From positions 1-64,000 of the forward strand of contig DASYPP010000040.1 in assembly GCA_036006525.1 (NCBI GenBank): 64,000 nucleotides of DNA, in the 5' to 3' direction. Both the position numbers and the translations under genes were made by a program. This document shows positions 1 through 9,598 of this stretch, in pieces; positions within the stretch are counted from its first letter, which is position 1; each line of letters starts with the position of its first letter. The notes beneath the pieces were generated by a model. The model made no database searches, was not told the DNA's origin, and saw nothing but the letters and a program-made list of their open reading frames with translations. This stretch comes from DASYPP01 sp036006525 (GTDB lineage: Bacteria > Gemmatimonadota > Gemmatimonadetes > Gemmatimonadales > GWC2-71-9).

Positions 1-1
1 G

Positions 2-628
2 GACCGGCCCGACCTCAAGTACGACCTCGACACCTTCGTGCGCCAGCTCGATGAGCTGCTTGATTCTCTCCGGATTGACCAGCCCGTACACCTGGGCGGA
101 CTCTCTTTTGGGGCAGCGATCGTCACCGAGTTCACGGCGAAACACCCCGGCCGGGTGCGTTCGCTTATCTATGTGGATCCCGTTTTCAATACCGGAAGGC
201 AGTTGAGAAAGGAAGAGCGGTCCCCGCTTGCGTGGACCTGGTACAATGTCTTCAACGGCGGCAGTGAAGCGATGGCCCAGAGCCAGCTGGATGACTTCCT
301 TCACCCGGAACGGCAGCCGGATTGGGTGGCCCGCTACAAGGTCGGGCAGCAGTGGAAGGGGACTCGCGAAAGCCTGCGAAGGACACGCGCCCAGGTTGCC
401 GTCGCACCCCATCAGGGCGACCTGGTCAGGCAGATCGGCACCGATCCGCGCCCCGTGCTCATCGTCTGGGGCAGGCAGGATAGCGGCGCGCCGTTCTCGG
501 AGAGCACCGCCTTGCTCGCCGCGATGCCCCACGCGACACTGGTGCCGGTGGATTCCGCCGGCCATTTGCCCCACATCGAGCAGCCGCGGATCGTAGTTCC
601 GGCCGTCGCGCGTTTTCTCCGGGGCTAG
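2..628 (+). CDS. alpha/beta hydrolase, 5' end outside the window
   Basis: The reading frame is open from base 2, so the N-terminus lies upstream; about 208 residues are visible. The nucleophile elbow G-L-S-F-G-A is near the start of the visible part. A late strand LIVWGRQDS is the usual place of the acid residue, and AGHLPHIEQP near the C-terminus carries the catalytic His. These are the landmarks of the AB_hydrolase_1 fold. The substrate cannot be told. The gene runs towards ftsW, and both stop codons share the palindrome CTAG at 625-628. Confidence 0.85.
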   Translation, partial: DRPDLKYDLDTFVRQLDELLDSLRIDQPVHLGGLSFGAAIVTEFTAKHPGRVRSLIYVDPVFNTGRQLRKEERSPLAWTWYNVFNGGSEAMAQSQLDDFLHPERQPDWVARYKVGQQWKGTRESLRRTRAQVAVAPHQGDLVRQIGTDPRPVLIVWGRQDSGAPFSESTALLAAMPHATLVPVDSAGHLPHIEQPRIVVPAVARFLRG

Positions 629-1806
629 TTCTTCTTCCCGGTTTCCCTGCTGCTCCGCTTCACCGCTGGCGTGGGTCTTCCCCGCTGCCGCCCGATGTTG
701 ATCAGGATGCCGGTGCCGAGCAGCGAGATCATCAGGCTGGACCGTCCGTGAGACATGAACGGCAGAGTGAGGCCGGTCGTCGGCATCAGTCCCATGGTCA
801 CGGCCATGTGCATGAACGCCGAGATCCCCACCGCCGCGGTGAGTCCCACGGCCAGGTACTGGCCGAAGGCGTCGCTCGCCGTCCGCGCGATGCGAAATCC
901 CATCCAGCAGAACAGGGTGAACAACACCACCAGCAGCAGTACGCCGAGGAAACCCCATTCCTCCCCGATGGTGGAGAAGAGAAAATCAGAATACGCGTAA
1001 GGCAGGTAGCCCAGCTTCTGTTGCCCCTGTCCGAAGCCGAGTCCGAAGAACTGCCCGGACCCGAACCCGATGAGCGACTGCTTCAGCTGGTACGCGGCCG
1101 CGGAGGTGGGGTCGCTGGGATCGAGGAAGGCTACCAGCCGGCGGATCCGCCATTCGACGTCGTGAATCCGGTTGGCCACCACCAGCACCGCCCCGAAGCC
1201 GAGCAGCAGGAAATGCCCGATCTTGGCGCCCGCGGTGAACAGGATCAGCATGCCGAGCAGCCCGACCAGGGTGGCCATCGACAGGTTCGGCTCCAGCAGG
1301 ATGAGGCCGGAGACGAAGCCGATGACCAGGAGAAACGGCAGGACGCCTTTCTTGAGCTGGCGCACCTGCTCGCCCTTCTTCGCGGCCAGCATGGAACACC
1401 AGATCACGATGGCCAGCCGGGCCAGCTCCGACGGCTGAAAATTGAGGGGGCCAATATGGATCCAGCGCCGGGCACCGTTCACCAGCGGCGCGATCCGGTA
1501 GGTAAACGGCAACAGGGGCAGGAACAGGAAGAAGATGGTGACCAGGAGCAGCGGCCAGGCCAATCGCTGCCACAGCCGATAGTCGACCCGGGATGCGATG
1601 AGCAGCGCCACCCCGCCCAGTACGGCGCCGCTCAGCTGGGTGACCGCATACCCGCTGCCGACATACTCGCCGCCCTGCTTGACCACCAGGCTCGACGCCC
1701 CGTACATGGCGGCGATGCCGAAGACCACCATGGTCGCGGTGACCACGGCGAGCAGGCGGGTTTCCCAGCGCAGCTCGCCGGGATGCATCAGGGACGGCGC
1801 GCTCAC
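625..1806 (-). CDS. ftsW: FtsW, peptidoglycan glycosyltransferase of the divisome (SEDS family)
   Basis: 393 residues with about ten hydrophobic segments, the size of FtsW/RodA proteins, which polymerise lipid II at the septum with a partner class B PBP. SEDS-type motifs are visible, including the loop GQQKLGYLPYAYSDFLFSTIGEEWG and a late GLTLPFMSHGRSSL. FtsW rather than RodA is chosen because the gene follows murD in a dcw cluster that also encodes ftsI. The start is GTG (1804-1806) overlapping the murD stop as GTGA. The cluster ends here; murG and murC do not follow. Confidence 0.92.
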   Translation of the reverse strand: MSAPSLMHPGELRWETRLLAVVTATMVVFGIAAMYGASSLVVKQGGEYVGSGYAVTQLSGAVLGGVALLIASRVDYRLWQRLAWPLLLVTIFFLFLPLLPFTYRIAPLVNGARRWIHIGPLNFQPSELARLAIVIWCSMLAAKKGEQVRQLKKGVLPFLLVIGFVSGLILLEPNLSMATLVGLLGMLILFTAGAKIGHFLLLGFGAVLVVANRIHDVEWRIRRLVAFLDPSDPTSAAAYQLKQSLIGFGSGQFFGLGFGQGQQKLGYLPYAYSDFLFSTIGEEWGFLGVLLLVVLFTLFCWMGFRIARTASDAFGQYLAVGLTAAVGISAFMHMAVTMGLMPTTGLTLPFMSHGRSSLMISLLGTGILINIGRQRGRPTPAVKRSSRETGKKN

Positions 1807-3155
1807 ATAGCCTCCACCGCGGCGCGGAACCGGCCACCCCGGTCCTCGTAGTTCCGGAACATGTCGTAACTGGAACAGGCGGGCGACAGCAGCACCGCGT
1901 CACCTGACTTGGCCAGGCCGGCCGCTTTCGCGATGACGTCATCGAACCCGGACGCGCGCACCACCTTCACGATTCCCTTGAGATCGCGTTCGATCAGGTG
2001 CGCCGCCTCGCCATAGGCGACCACGGCCCGGGCTCGGCCCTTGAGTTTGTCCGCCATGACGCTGTACGGCTCTCCCTTGTGCCGGCCGCCGAGTAACAGG
2101 ACGAAGGGCCGGTCCAGGGCATCGAGCGCGACCGCGGTGGATGCGATGTTGGTCGCCTTGGAATCGTTGATCCAGAGCACGCCTTTCACCTCCCGTACCG
2201 GCTCCAGCCGGTGCGGCAGGGCTCGGAAGCTCGTCAATCCTTCGGCGATCTTGTCGTTGGCCACACCCGCGGCCTGGACGGCCAGCGCGGCGGCCAGCGC
2301 GTTGGCGACGTTGTGATCGCCGAGCAGCGGCAGGTCATTCCGGGGCAGGAGGCCGGTCCGCCCCAGCATCAGCCTGCCCTTCACGCGATCGTACCAGCCG
2401 TCCGACTTCGCCTTGACGGAGAACTTCCGTTGCTGGCCCGGTTTGCCTTTGGCCATGGCCATCACACCAGGGTCGTCACCATTCAGCACCCAGACCGACT
2501 CCTTCTTCGCCTGGCGAAACAGCCGCGCTTTGTCGGCATAGTACTCCTCGAGCGACTTGTATCGGTCGAGGTGATCGGGCGCCAGGTTGGTGATGATCCC
2601 GATCCCAGGGGTGAAATACTCGCTGTCGTGCAGCTGGAAGGAGGAAATCTCGACCGCCAGCCACTGGTAGGGCTCCGCTTCCATCGCGGCCTGCGCCAGC
2701 GGGGTGCCGATGTTCCCGGCCGCGGTGGCGCGGAGGCCGGCGGTGGTAAGCAGATGCGCTGTCAGCGCGGTCGTCGTCGTCTTGCCATTGGTGCCGGTGA
2801 TCGCGATGACGCGGGTGGCCTCCGGCAGCGCCAGGAACCCGATGTCGATCTCCGAATGAATCGGGATACCCGCTTTTCGCGCCGTCTCGAGCGGAGCCAC
2901 CTGGGGAGGAATGCCCGGCGACACCACCACGGCAATCGCCCGCTTCACCCGCATGAGGTCGTGGCCCCCCAACTGCACCGAAGCGCCAGCCCGCCCCAGC
3001 GGTGCGGTCTTGGCCTCCAGGTCGGTCCCGCTGTCGCTCTCGGAGGCGAAGACCTTGATCCCCCGCGACAGCAGCAGGCGCGCGGCCGCGATGCCGCTGC
3101 GGCCCAGCCCGAGCACTGCCACTTCTTTTCCACTTGACTTCCACTCTTCAAACAT
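1803..3155 (-). CDS. murD: UDP-N-acetylmuramoyl-L-alanine:D-glutamate ligase MurD
   Basis: 450 residues, normal for MurD, the cytoplasmic ligase that adds D-Glu to UDP-MurNAc-L-Ala. A Rossmann-like N-terminus (VAVLGLGRSGIAAARLL) is followed by the ATP-binding loop ITGTNGKTTTT and a C-terminal Mur ligase domain with LLLGGRHKGE. The order mraY-murD-ftsW fits. The start ATG lies 120 bases after the mraY stop, and that gap carries an imperfect palindrome listed separately. Confidence 0.95.
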   Translation of the reverse strand: MFEEWKSSGKEVAVLGLGRSGIAAARLLLSRGIKVFASESDSGTDLEAKTAPLGRAGASVQLGGHDLMRVKRAIAVVVSPGIPPQVAPLETARKAGIPIHSEIDIGFLALPEATRVIAITGTNGKTTTTALTAHLLTTAGLRATAAGNIGTPLAQAAMEAEPYQWLAVEISSFQLHDSEYFTPGIGIITNLAPDHLDRYKSLEEYYADKARLFRQAKKESVWVLNGDDPGVMAMAKGKPGQQRKFSVKAKSDGWYDRVKGRLMLGRTGLLPRNDLPLLGDHNVANALAAALAVQAAGVANDKIAEGLTSFRALPHRLEPVREVKGVLWINDSKATNIASTAVALDALDRPFVLLLGGRHKGEPYSVMADKLKGRARAVVAYGEAAHLIERDLKGIVKVVRASGFDDVIAKAAGLAKSGDAVLLSPACSSYDMFRNYEDRGGRFRAAVEAM

Positions 3156-3177
3156 TGCGCTCCGATCCGGTTACCGA

Positions 3178-3273
3178 CTGCATAACGCAAAGACGCCAAG
3201 TCGCCAAGAACTGCATGACGATGACTTCTTGTGGGCGATTCTTTCTTTGCGGCTCAGCGTCTTTGCATTGAGC
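3178..3273. repeat. intergenic imperfect palindrome, CGCAAAGACGCC type
   Basis: The left arm at 3182-3210 contains CGCAAAGACGCCAAGTCGCC. The right arm at 3238-3271, read on the minus strand, contains TGCAAAGACGCTGAGCCGC. The two arms pair over about 27 positions with a few mismatches. It lies just behind the mraY stop (3276-3278) and ahead of murD in the same transcription unit. Confidence 0.75.
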
Positions 3274-3275
3274 AG

Positions 3276-4406
3276 TTAACGAACCTTCAACGTCGCAAAA
3301 GCCAGCAGGGCGCAAAAGATGCCCAATATGTAGAACCGGGTCACCACCGTCGACTCCTGCCATCCCAGCTTCTCGAAGTGGTGATGCAGCGGCGCCATTC
3401 GGAATACCCGGTGGGCGTCGGCGTACTCTTTCCCCCGGGTGCGCTTGAGCCATTTGTATTTGCCGGTCTGCAGCAGCACTGACGCCGCCTCCAGGGCGAA
3501 CACACCGCCGATCAGCAACAAAAGGAACTCGGCCTTGAGCAGGATCGCCACGGTGCCGAGCCCACCGCCGATCGCCAGGCTGCCGGTGTCCCCCATGAAG
3601 ACCTGGGCAGGATGGGCGTTGAACCAGAGAAACCCCAGGCTGGCCCCCATGAGGGCGCTCAGGAAGATGGTGAGCTCGCCGGACCCGGGCAGATAGAACA
3701 GGTTCAGATAGTCGGTGGCGTCCACCCGGCCGAAGACATAGGCGAAGAATGCGAAGGCTGCCGCCGCGATTGCCGTGAGGCCCGTGGCCAGGCCGTCCAG
3801 CCCGTCCGTGAGGTTCACCGCGTTGGTGCTTCCCGTGATCACCGTCGTCACGAAGATCACGAACAGCACGGGCGAGAAATTCACCACGATGTACTTGAAG
3901 AACGGCAGGGTGGTTCCGGTGGCCGGAATCGTGGCCGGGTCCACCACCGGGTGATAGTAGAGCACCAGCGCCAGCACCAGCCCGAAACTCACCTGGCCGA
4001 CCAGCTTCCATTTGGCCACCAGCCCGCGGGACTTTCCCTGGACGATCTTCAGGTAATCATCGATGAAGCCGATTCCGCCCATCCACAGCGTGGCCAGCAT
4101 TGCCACCAGCACGAAGCGATTGGTCAGCTGGGCCCAAAGCAAGGTCGGCACCACCGTCGCGATCAGGATGATGATCCCGCCCATGGTCGGCGTGCCGCGC
4201 TTGCCCTGGTGGGTCGCCGGGCCATCGGCCCGGATGACCTGGCCGATCTTGCGCGCCCGGAGCGCCCGGATGATGCCGGGGCCGACAACGAACGCGATCA
4301 ACAGCGCTGTGACCATCGCTCCCGCCGCCCGGAAGCTGATGTAGTTGAACAGATTGAAAATGAGGTAGGACTTCCCGAGCGGCGTGAACACTTGATAGAA
4401 CATCAA
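3276..4406 (-). CDS. mraY: phospho-N-acetylmuramoyl-pentapeptide transferase MraY
   Basis: 376 residues and about ten membrane segments. MraY transfers phospho-MurNAc-pentapeptide to undecaprenyl phosphate, giving lipid I at the inner face of the membrane. Conserved acidic motifs are visible: FIDDYLKI, NLTDGLDGLATG and FMGDTGSLAIGG, with MAPLHHHFEKLGW near the C-terminus as in the family. The ATG at 4404-4406 is followed upstream by a 126-base gap carrying a palindrome. Confidence 0.96.
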   Translation of the reverse strand: MMFYQVFTPLGKSYLIFNLFNYISFRAAGAMVTALLIAFVVGPGIIRALRARKIGQVIRADGPATHQGKRGTPTMGGIIILIATVVPTLLWAQLTNRFVLVAMLATLWMGGIGFIDDYLKIVQGKSRGLVAKWKLVGQVSFGLVLALVLYYHPVVDPATIPATGTTLPFFKYIVVNFSPVLFVIFVTTVITGSTNAVNLTDGLDGLATGLTAIAAAAFAFFAYVFGRVDATDYLNLFYLPGSGELTIFLSALMGASLGFLWFNAHPAQVFMGDTGSLAIGGGLGTVAILLKAEFLLLLIGGVFALEAASVLLQTGKYKWLKRTRGKEYADAHRVFRMAPLHHHFEKLGWQESTVVTRFYILGIFCALLAFATLKVR

Positions 4407-4437
4407 TCCTCAATCGAAACAGGGCAACCATCCAAAA

Positions 4438-4534
4438 TAGCGTATGGCGTATGGCTTATGGCAACTCGTGCCTGGCCTGCCGGACTCAGTCTATCGGAGG
4501 CAGGATCGCCACATGCTATACGCCATACGCTCTT
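4438..4534. repeat. intergenic imperfect palindrome, GCGTATGGCGTATGGC type
   Basis: The left arm at 4439-4463 reads GCGTATGGCGTATGGC and onward. The right arm at 4508-4534 reads GCGTATGGCGTATAGC on the opposite strand. The arms match over about 26 bases with few mismatches and would form a long hairpin with a loop of about 45 bases. The right arm starts at the murF stop codon (4533-4535). Confidence 0.8.
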
Positions 4535-5873
4535 AATGTGGCTCAATTGTGACCCCCAGAAAAGGCAAGATACGCTCCAGCTGCACCCCTCGCGATGCCT
4601 TGAGCACGACGAGCTCGTTGCCCTGCAGACGTTCCTTGAGCAGCGGACCCAGCGCGATCGGGTCGCTGGCCCGGATCAGCCGGCTTCCCAGCACCTCGGT
4701 GTGGGGCTGGATGGCCGGAACGAAATCGCCGACCACGCCCAGGATGTCGGGATTGAGCGCCGCCAGTTCACCCGCGATTTCATGGTGAAAGCGCTTGGTG
4801 TCCTTCCCCAGCTCCCGCATGGACCCGGCGATGAAAACCAGGCGCCGGCCCTGGCGCATGGCCTGGGCCGTGGCGATCGCGGTTCGGAACGAGGCCGGGT
4901 TGGCGTTGTAGGCGTCGTTCATGATGGTGAGGCCGCCGACTTCCAGCACCTCGCCGCGTCCGCCTGGCAACGTCAGCGCGGACAGCGCGTCGGCCGCCTG
5001 TTGCCGGTCCAGTCCCAGCTCACGAACCAGCGCCCAGGCCAGCATGGCATTGCCCGCCTGGTGCTGCCCCCGGATGGGAAGCAGCACCTCGACGCCATCC
5101 ACCGTGAAACGAGGCCGCCCCGAGCCGTCCAGGGTCAGCGCCGTCGGTGTGACATCGCAGTCCTTGAGTCCACCGGTGAGCACTCGCCGCGCCCGGCTCC
5201 GCGCCTGGCGACCCAAGTCAGGCGGGTCCGTCCCTACGATACCCAGGGGAACGTCGGTCAGCAGGGCCAGTTTCTCCAGCATCACGCCGTTCCTGCTGCC
5301 GAACCCTTCCAGGTGAGAATCGCCCACGTTAGTGACGATGGCCACGGTTGGCTCGATGATCTCGCGGGCTCTCGCGATTTCTCCCGGCGTGCTGGCGCCG
5401 GCCTCGATGACCAGCGCGTCGCTGTCCGGCGGAGCCGCCAGGATCGTCTGCGGAATGCCCACCAGGTTGTTGAGGTTGAGCCGGGTGGCGTGGACCGAGA
5501 ACCTGGTGCGAAGGACCGCCGCCACCATTTCCTTGGTGCTGGTCTTACCGTTGCTGCCGGTGACGGCAACGACCGGGCCGCTGATCTCCCGTCTTCGGGC
5601 TCGCGCCAGCCGGCCATAGGCGCCAAGGGTGTCGTCCACCCCGAGCAACTGAAGTCCCTCGACCGGCCTGGTTCCCTTCCGCACGACCGCTCCGGTGGCT
5701 CCGGCGTCGCGGGCCCGCTCCAGGTGATCATGCCCATCGAAACGCTCGCCGACGAGCGCGACGAACAAGGCGGCGGGCCGGAGGGTTCGGGTATCGGTGG
5801 AGATTTCGCTGAACTCCCCGGCCGGCACCGGCACCCCCAGCGCCTCGGCGACGAATTGACTGGACCAGCTCAC
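4533..5873 (-). CDS. murF: UDP-N-acetylmuramoyl-tripeptide:D-Ala-D-Ala ligase MurF
   Basis: 446 residues. MurF adds D-Ala-D-Ala to the UDP-MurNAc-tripeptide in the cytoplasm. It shows an N-terminal MurF-type substrate domain (FSEISTDTRTLRPAALFVAL), the ATP loop VTGSNGKTSTKEM near residue 105, and a Mur ligase C-terminal domain with YNANPASFRTAI. The start is GTG (5871-5873) overlapping the murE stop as GTGA. Confidence 0.95.
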   Translation of the reverse strand: MSWSSQFVAEALGVPVPAGEFSEISTDTRTLRPAALFVALVGERFDGHDHLERARDAGATGAVVRKGTRPVEGLQLLGVDDTLGAYGRLARARRREISGPVVAVTGSNGKTSTKEMVAAVLRTRFSVHATRLNLNNLVGIPQTILAAPPDSDALVIEAGASTPGEIARAREIIEPTVAIVTNVGDSHLEGFGSRNGVMLEKLALLTDVPLGIVGTDPPDLGRQARSRARRVLTGGLKDCDVTPTALTLDGSGRPRFTVDGVEVLLPIRGQHQAGNAMLAWALVRELGLDRQQAADALSALTLPGGRGEVLEVGGLTIMNDAYNANPASFRTAIATAQAMRQGRRLVFIAGSMRELGKDTKRFHHEIAGELAALNPDILGVVGDFVPAIQPHTEVLGSRLIRASDPIALGPLLKERLQGNELVVLKASRGVQLERILPFLGVTIEPH

Positions 5874-7324
5874 CGGGCGCTCAATCCGTCCAGCACGATG
5901 GTCCGCTCGTCGAAGGGCAGCTTCTCGCGCCCGATGACCTGGTACGTCTCGTGACCCTTGCCGGCCAGCAGTATGGTGTCGCCGGGGTGGGCCTCATTCA
6001 GCGCGGCATGGATTGCCTCCCGCCGATCGGTGATGCGGCGATGCGGCTTGGCTCCCATGCCGCGTTCGACGTCGTCGATGATCGCATCGGGATCCTCGGT
6101 ACGGGGATTGTCGGACGTGACGATCGGCAGGTCCGACAGTTCGGTGGCGATCCGCCCCATCACCGGCCGCTTCCCGGTGTCGCGATCCCCGCCGCAGCCG
6201 AATACCACAAGCAGCCGGCCGGTGGTGAGCGGCCGCAGCGCGGAAAGCGCCCGCTCCAGGGCGTCGGGCGTGTGGGCATAGTCCCGGAGCACGACGAAGG
6301 GCTCGTCCACCAACAGCTCCATGCGCCCGGGAACCTGGGGCGCGTTGTGGAGCCGCGAGACGACCTCGGCGAACGGGCGGCCCATGGCCAGCGCCGCGGC
6401 CGCCGCACCCAGCGCGTTCGCCACGTTGTAATCACCCAGCAAGGGGAGCCGGACCGGCACCGAGCCCCACGGCGTGGTGAACTGGAAACTGGCACCGGCA
6501 CTGTGGAGGACCAATTCGCCGGCGTGCACGTCCGCCGGGTGCTGAATGCCGAAGGTGATTCGACGGCTGCCGGGTGGAATCGCCTGCCAGGCCGGATCGT
6601 CGGCGTTCACGATCTCCCGCCCGCTGAGGCCCAGCAGGCCCCGCAACCGCAGCTTGGCCGCGAGGTAGTCCTCCATCGTGCCGTGATAGTCGAGATGGTC
6701 CCTGGTCAGGTTGGTGAAGATCGCCGCGCCGAAGGTGAGGTCGTCCAGTCGCCGCTGGTCGAGGCTGTGCGACGATGCTTCCATGGCGACATGGCTCACG
6801 CCGCGCTCGACCATCTGCGCCAGCGTGGACTGGAGATCCACCGGGCCAGGAGTGGTTAGCGACCCGGCCGTGGACCGAATGGCTTCGCCCTTGCCGTCGA
6901 AGGCGCCCAGGGTGCCGATGCTGCCAGCCGAGCCCGTCCCGTTGAACAGGTGACGCACCAGCGCCGTGGTCGTGGTCTTTCCGTTGGTGCCGGTCACCGC
7001 CACCAGGGCGAGGTGATCGGCCGGTCGGCCGAACCAGGCGCGGGCCGCGGCACCGGCCGCCCGCCGGCTGTCCTGCACCACGATCTCGGGAACCCCCGCA
7101 CCCTGGGGACTCTCCACCACCAGCGCCGCCGCACCGCGTCCGACCGCGTCGGCCACGAACCGATGCCCGTCGGCCTGAGTGCCTCGCACCGCAACGTACA
7201 GCATGCCGGGTTGCAGGCTCCGGGTGTCGTCGGTAATGCCGGTCAGGGCGACGCCGCCGGACGGCGCGGAGAGGACGAGATCCTCCCGCTTGAGTGCGGA
7301 AACGATGTCGGCGAAGCTGGTCAT
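5870..7324 (-). CDS. murE: UDP-MurNAc-L-Ala-D-Glu:meso-diaminopimelate ligase MurE
   Basis: 484 residues from the ATG at 7322-7324. The ATP loop is VTGTNGKTTTT. The motif DNPRTEDP near the C-terminus is the signature that MurE enzymes specific for meso-diaminopimelate carry, so mDAP peptidoglycan is expected. GKGHETYQ is also typical. The start lies seven bases beyond the ftsI stop. A longer reading of the frame would run into ftsI and was not used. Confidence 0.95.
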   Translation of the reverse strand: MTSFADIVSALKREDLVLSAPSGGVALTGITDDTRSLQPGMLYVAVRGTQADGHRFVADAVGRGAAALVVESPQGAGVPEIVVQDSRRAAGAAARAWFGRPADHLALVAVTGTNGKTTTTALVRHLFNGTGSAGSIGTLGAFDGKGEAIRSTAGSLTTPGPVDLQSTLAQMVERGVSHVAMEASSHSLDQRRLDDLTFGAAIFTNLTRDHLDYHGTMEDYLAAKLRLRGLLGLSGREIVNADDPAWQAIPPGSRRITFGIQHPADVHAGELVLHSAGASFQFTTPWGSVPVRLPLLGDYNVANALGAAAAALAMGRPFAEVVSRLHNAPQVPGRMELLVDEPFVVLRDYAHTPDALERALSALRPLTTGRLLVVFGCGGDRDTGKRPVMGRIATELSDLPIVTSDNPRTEDPDAIIDDVERGMGAKPHRRITDRREAIHAALNEAHPGDTILLAGKGHETYQVIGREKLPFDERTIVLDGLSAR

Positions 7325-7331
7325 TGAGCGG

Positions 7332-9299
7332 TCATTGGGCCCAGAGCACGACGGTGCCGCCGACGCGAACAGAATCACCCTGCTCGGGTGCAACTCGGGC
7401 CACCTCTCCCAATCCATGAAGGATGATCTTGAAGCCTCGCCGATGAAGCGCGGTGACGGCGCGGCGTACCGGCAGTCCCACCACCTGGGGCACCGCCTGG
7501 CGCTCTCCGGTCGTCACGCTGTCGGGGTGATAGGGCCAGGACACGGACACCACCGAGCGGGTGGCTTCCACTTCCGGTACCGCGCCGGGAGTGGCGGCGG
7601 TCTGTTCCCGTACGGCGAGGCGGCTCCGGTCGATGGACACACTGCGCGCGGCCAGCGCCTGCTGCAGCATGTTCCGGGTGAGCGGCGCGGCGGTGGAGCC
7701 GCCGTAGTAGTTGCCTTGCGGCTTGTCGATCTTGACGATGACGACCAGCTGGGGATCCTCGGAAGGAAACAGGGCGGCGAACGAGGCGGTGTACTCCCCG
7801 GGCACGTAGCGTCCGTCCTCGAAGTGAAAGGCGGTGCCGGTCTTGCCGATCAGGGTGTAGTTGGCGAGCTGGGCCCGTTCTCCGGTTCCGCCCTCCCCGA
7901 CCGCGCCGCTAAGGAATTCGCGCAGCTTCGCCGCGACTTCAGGGGAGACGGAGCGCCGCACCGGTTCCGGACGGCGCTGGTACACCACCGAGTGATCGCT
8001 GGCGCGAACCTCGCGCACCAGGGTCGGCGACAGCAGGATCCCATCGTTCGCGATGGCGCCGTACGCCGCGGCCAGCTGCACCGCCGTCACGCCGAATTCA
8101 TATCCCCGCGCGATGCTGGCCCGGCTCACCATGGCAATCCACTTATCGGGGCGGCTGAGGCTGCCGCGGGATTCCGAGGGAAACTCCACCCCGGTCGGGC
8201 TGCCGAACCCGAAATCGCGAAGCACATCGTACTGCTCCCCCGGTGAGAGCCGCAGCGAGAATTTTGCCATCGCGATATTGCTGGAGACCTCGATGGCCTG
8301 GGCCAGGGTAAGGTCGCCGGATTCCTTGTGACTATCCGTGATCCGTATCGAGTCCCGGCTGGATACCGGCATCAGCCAGACTCCGTCCTCGCCCGACACC
8401 GCATCGGTAGAGGTGACTTTATTCAGCCGCAGCAACGCGGCGGCCGTGAACAGCTTGGCGGTTGAGCCGGGTTCGAAGGGATCGGTGAATGCCGTGGGCC
8501 GGGAAGTGAGTTCGCCATTCGCCGCCACCTGGCGGGATGCCACGGCGAGAAGCTCGCCGTTCCTGGGATCGTAGAACACCACGTCGCCCCCGGCCGCCCG
8601 GGTGGCCCGGATGGCTTCCTCCAGGCCATTCTCGGCGATTTCCTGCAGCTCGTTATCCAGCGTCAGGACGACGTCGTAGCCGGGAACCGGCTCCTTCAAT
8701 ACCCGGGACGGCGACTCGTAGGTTCTCCCCGCCTGGTCCTTGAGCAGGATCTGCTCGCCCGGAGTTCCGGCCAGCAGACTGTCCAGCGAACGCTCGAGAC
8801 CGGAAGCCCCGTGGCGGCCGTCGGACTCGAGCCCGCCGATGATCGGCCGGGCCAGATCCAGCGCAGGATAGAACCGGTCGTACTCCGGCTCCAGGTGCAC
8901 ACCCCGGAATGTCCGCAACGGCTCGACCTGCTGCGCCGTGAAGGGCCCATGGTAGTACACGTACGGTTTGCCGCTGCCGAGTTCCCGTTGCAGCCGAGAA
9001 GCCGGGACCTGAAGTCCGCGCGCCATGGCCCGGACCAGCGCGGTCCGCTCTGTGATCTCGCGGGGAGCGAGGCCCACATGGTAGAACTCCTGGGTGATCG
9101 CAAGCGGGGAACCTTGACGGTCGAGCAACGCACCGCGTCGGGCGGGCACCGAGTCGCGCTCAGTTCGGCTCCGCTCCGCCTTGCCGGCCCAGCTGCTCCC
9201 CTGCACCAGTTGAAGCTGGCCGGCGCGGAGCACCACTGCCAGGATTGCCAGCACGAAGCCGATCTCTACCGCCCGAATCCGCACCACGGTCTTGGCCAT
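7332..9299 (-). CDS. ftsI: FtsI/PBP3, septal class B penicillin-binding protein with a PASTA domain
   Basis: 655 residues: one N-terminal membrane segment (VEIGFVLAILAVVL), a PBP dimerisation domain, then the transpeptidase domain with SxxK in EPGSTAKLF (about residue 278), SSN in EVSSNIAMAKF and KTGT (about residue 485). A single C-terminal PASTA-like domain begins at VPQVVGLPVRRAVTALHRRG. It cross-links septal peptidoglycan with FtsW. The ATG at 9297-9299 overlaps the stop of the FtsL-like gene by one base. PASTA tails are better known on Gram-positive PBPs. Confidence 0.93.
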   Translation of the reverse strand: MAKTVVRIRAVEIGFVLAILAVVLRAGQLQLVQGSSWAGKAERSRTERDSVPARRGALLDRQGSPLAITQEFYHVGLAPREITERTALVRAMARGLQVPASRLQRELGSGKPYVYYHGPFTAQQVEPLRTFRGVHLEPEYDRFYPALDLARPIIGGLESDGRHGASGLERSLDSLLAGTPGEQILLKDQAGRTYESPSRVLKEPVPGYDVVLTLDNELQEIAENGLEEAIRATRAAGGDVVFYDPRNGELLAVASRQVAANGELTSRPTAFTDPFEPGSTAKLFTAAALLRLNKVTSTDAVSGEDGVWLMPVSSRDSIRITDSHKESGDLTLAQAIEVSSNIAMAKFSLRLSPGEQYDVLRDFGFGSPTGVEFPSESRGSLSRPDKWIAMVSRASIARGYEFGVTAVQLAAAYGAIANDGILLSPTLVREVRASDHSVVYQRRPEPVRRSVSPEVAAKLREFLSGAVGEGGTGERAQLANYTLIGKTGTAFHFEDGRYVPGEYTASFAALFPSEDPQLVVIVKIDKPQGNYYGGSTAAPLTRNMLQQALAARSVSIDRSRLAVREQTAATPGAVPEVEATRSVVSVSWPYHPDSVTTGERQAVPQVVGLPVRRAVTALHRRGFKIILHGLGEVARVAPEQGDSVRVGGTVVLWAQ

Positions 9300-9598
9300 C
9301 AGCGCGGCTCCGCGGGGGTCCCTTTGGGAACCGGAAAGAGCATGAACTCGGAGTCCGAGGGATCGTGCAGGCCCAGCGCCCGCAACGCCCGGCTCCCCAG
9401 CACCTGGCGGCTGGACGCGCCCCTGATGCGTCGCTCCAGCTCGGCCCGGCGCCCTTCCAGCGAAGCACGCTCGCTCCGCAGCTTCCCCAACTCCCGGGCG
9501 AGGCGGAAGCCGGCGGACTGGCGCGCGATGACCACGCCGGCGACCACCAGGAAGAGGCCGAGCCAGAGGAACAGCCAATGGCGGCCCTTAAGTCGCAT
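9299..9598 (-). CDS. ftsL: FtsL-like divisome protein
   Basis: 99 residues: a short basic start (MRLKGRH), one membrane segment (WLFLWLGLFLVVAGVVIA) and a heptad-rich coiled coil (LARELGKLRSERASLEGRRAELERRI). That is the FtsL/DivIC layout. Sequence similarity across FtsL proteins is very low, so the call rests on topology and on the place between rsmH and ftsI, where ftsL normally lies. It overlaps rsmH by 11 bases. Confidence 0.8.
   Translation of the reverse strand: MRLKGRHWLFLWLGLFLVVAGVVIARQSAGFRLARELGKLRSERASLEGRRAELERRIRGASSRQVLGSRALRALGLHDPSDSEFMLFPVPKGTPAEPR

Noticed and set aside
3612..5954. Very long plus-strand open frame opposite mraY and murF, and similar long frames opposite the TPR, PATAN and AAA+ genes
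   Set aside because: High GC leaves the antisense frame free of stops. The translations are low-complexity in Arg, His, Gln and Gly with no family motifs, while the minus strand carries clear enzymes.
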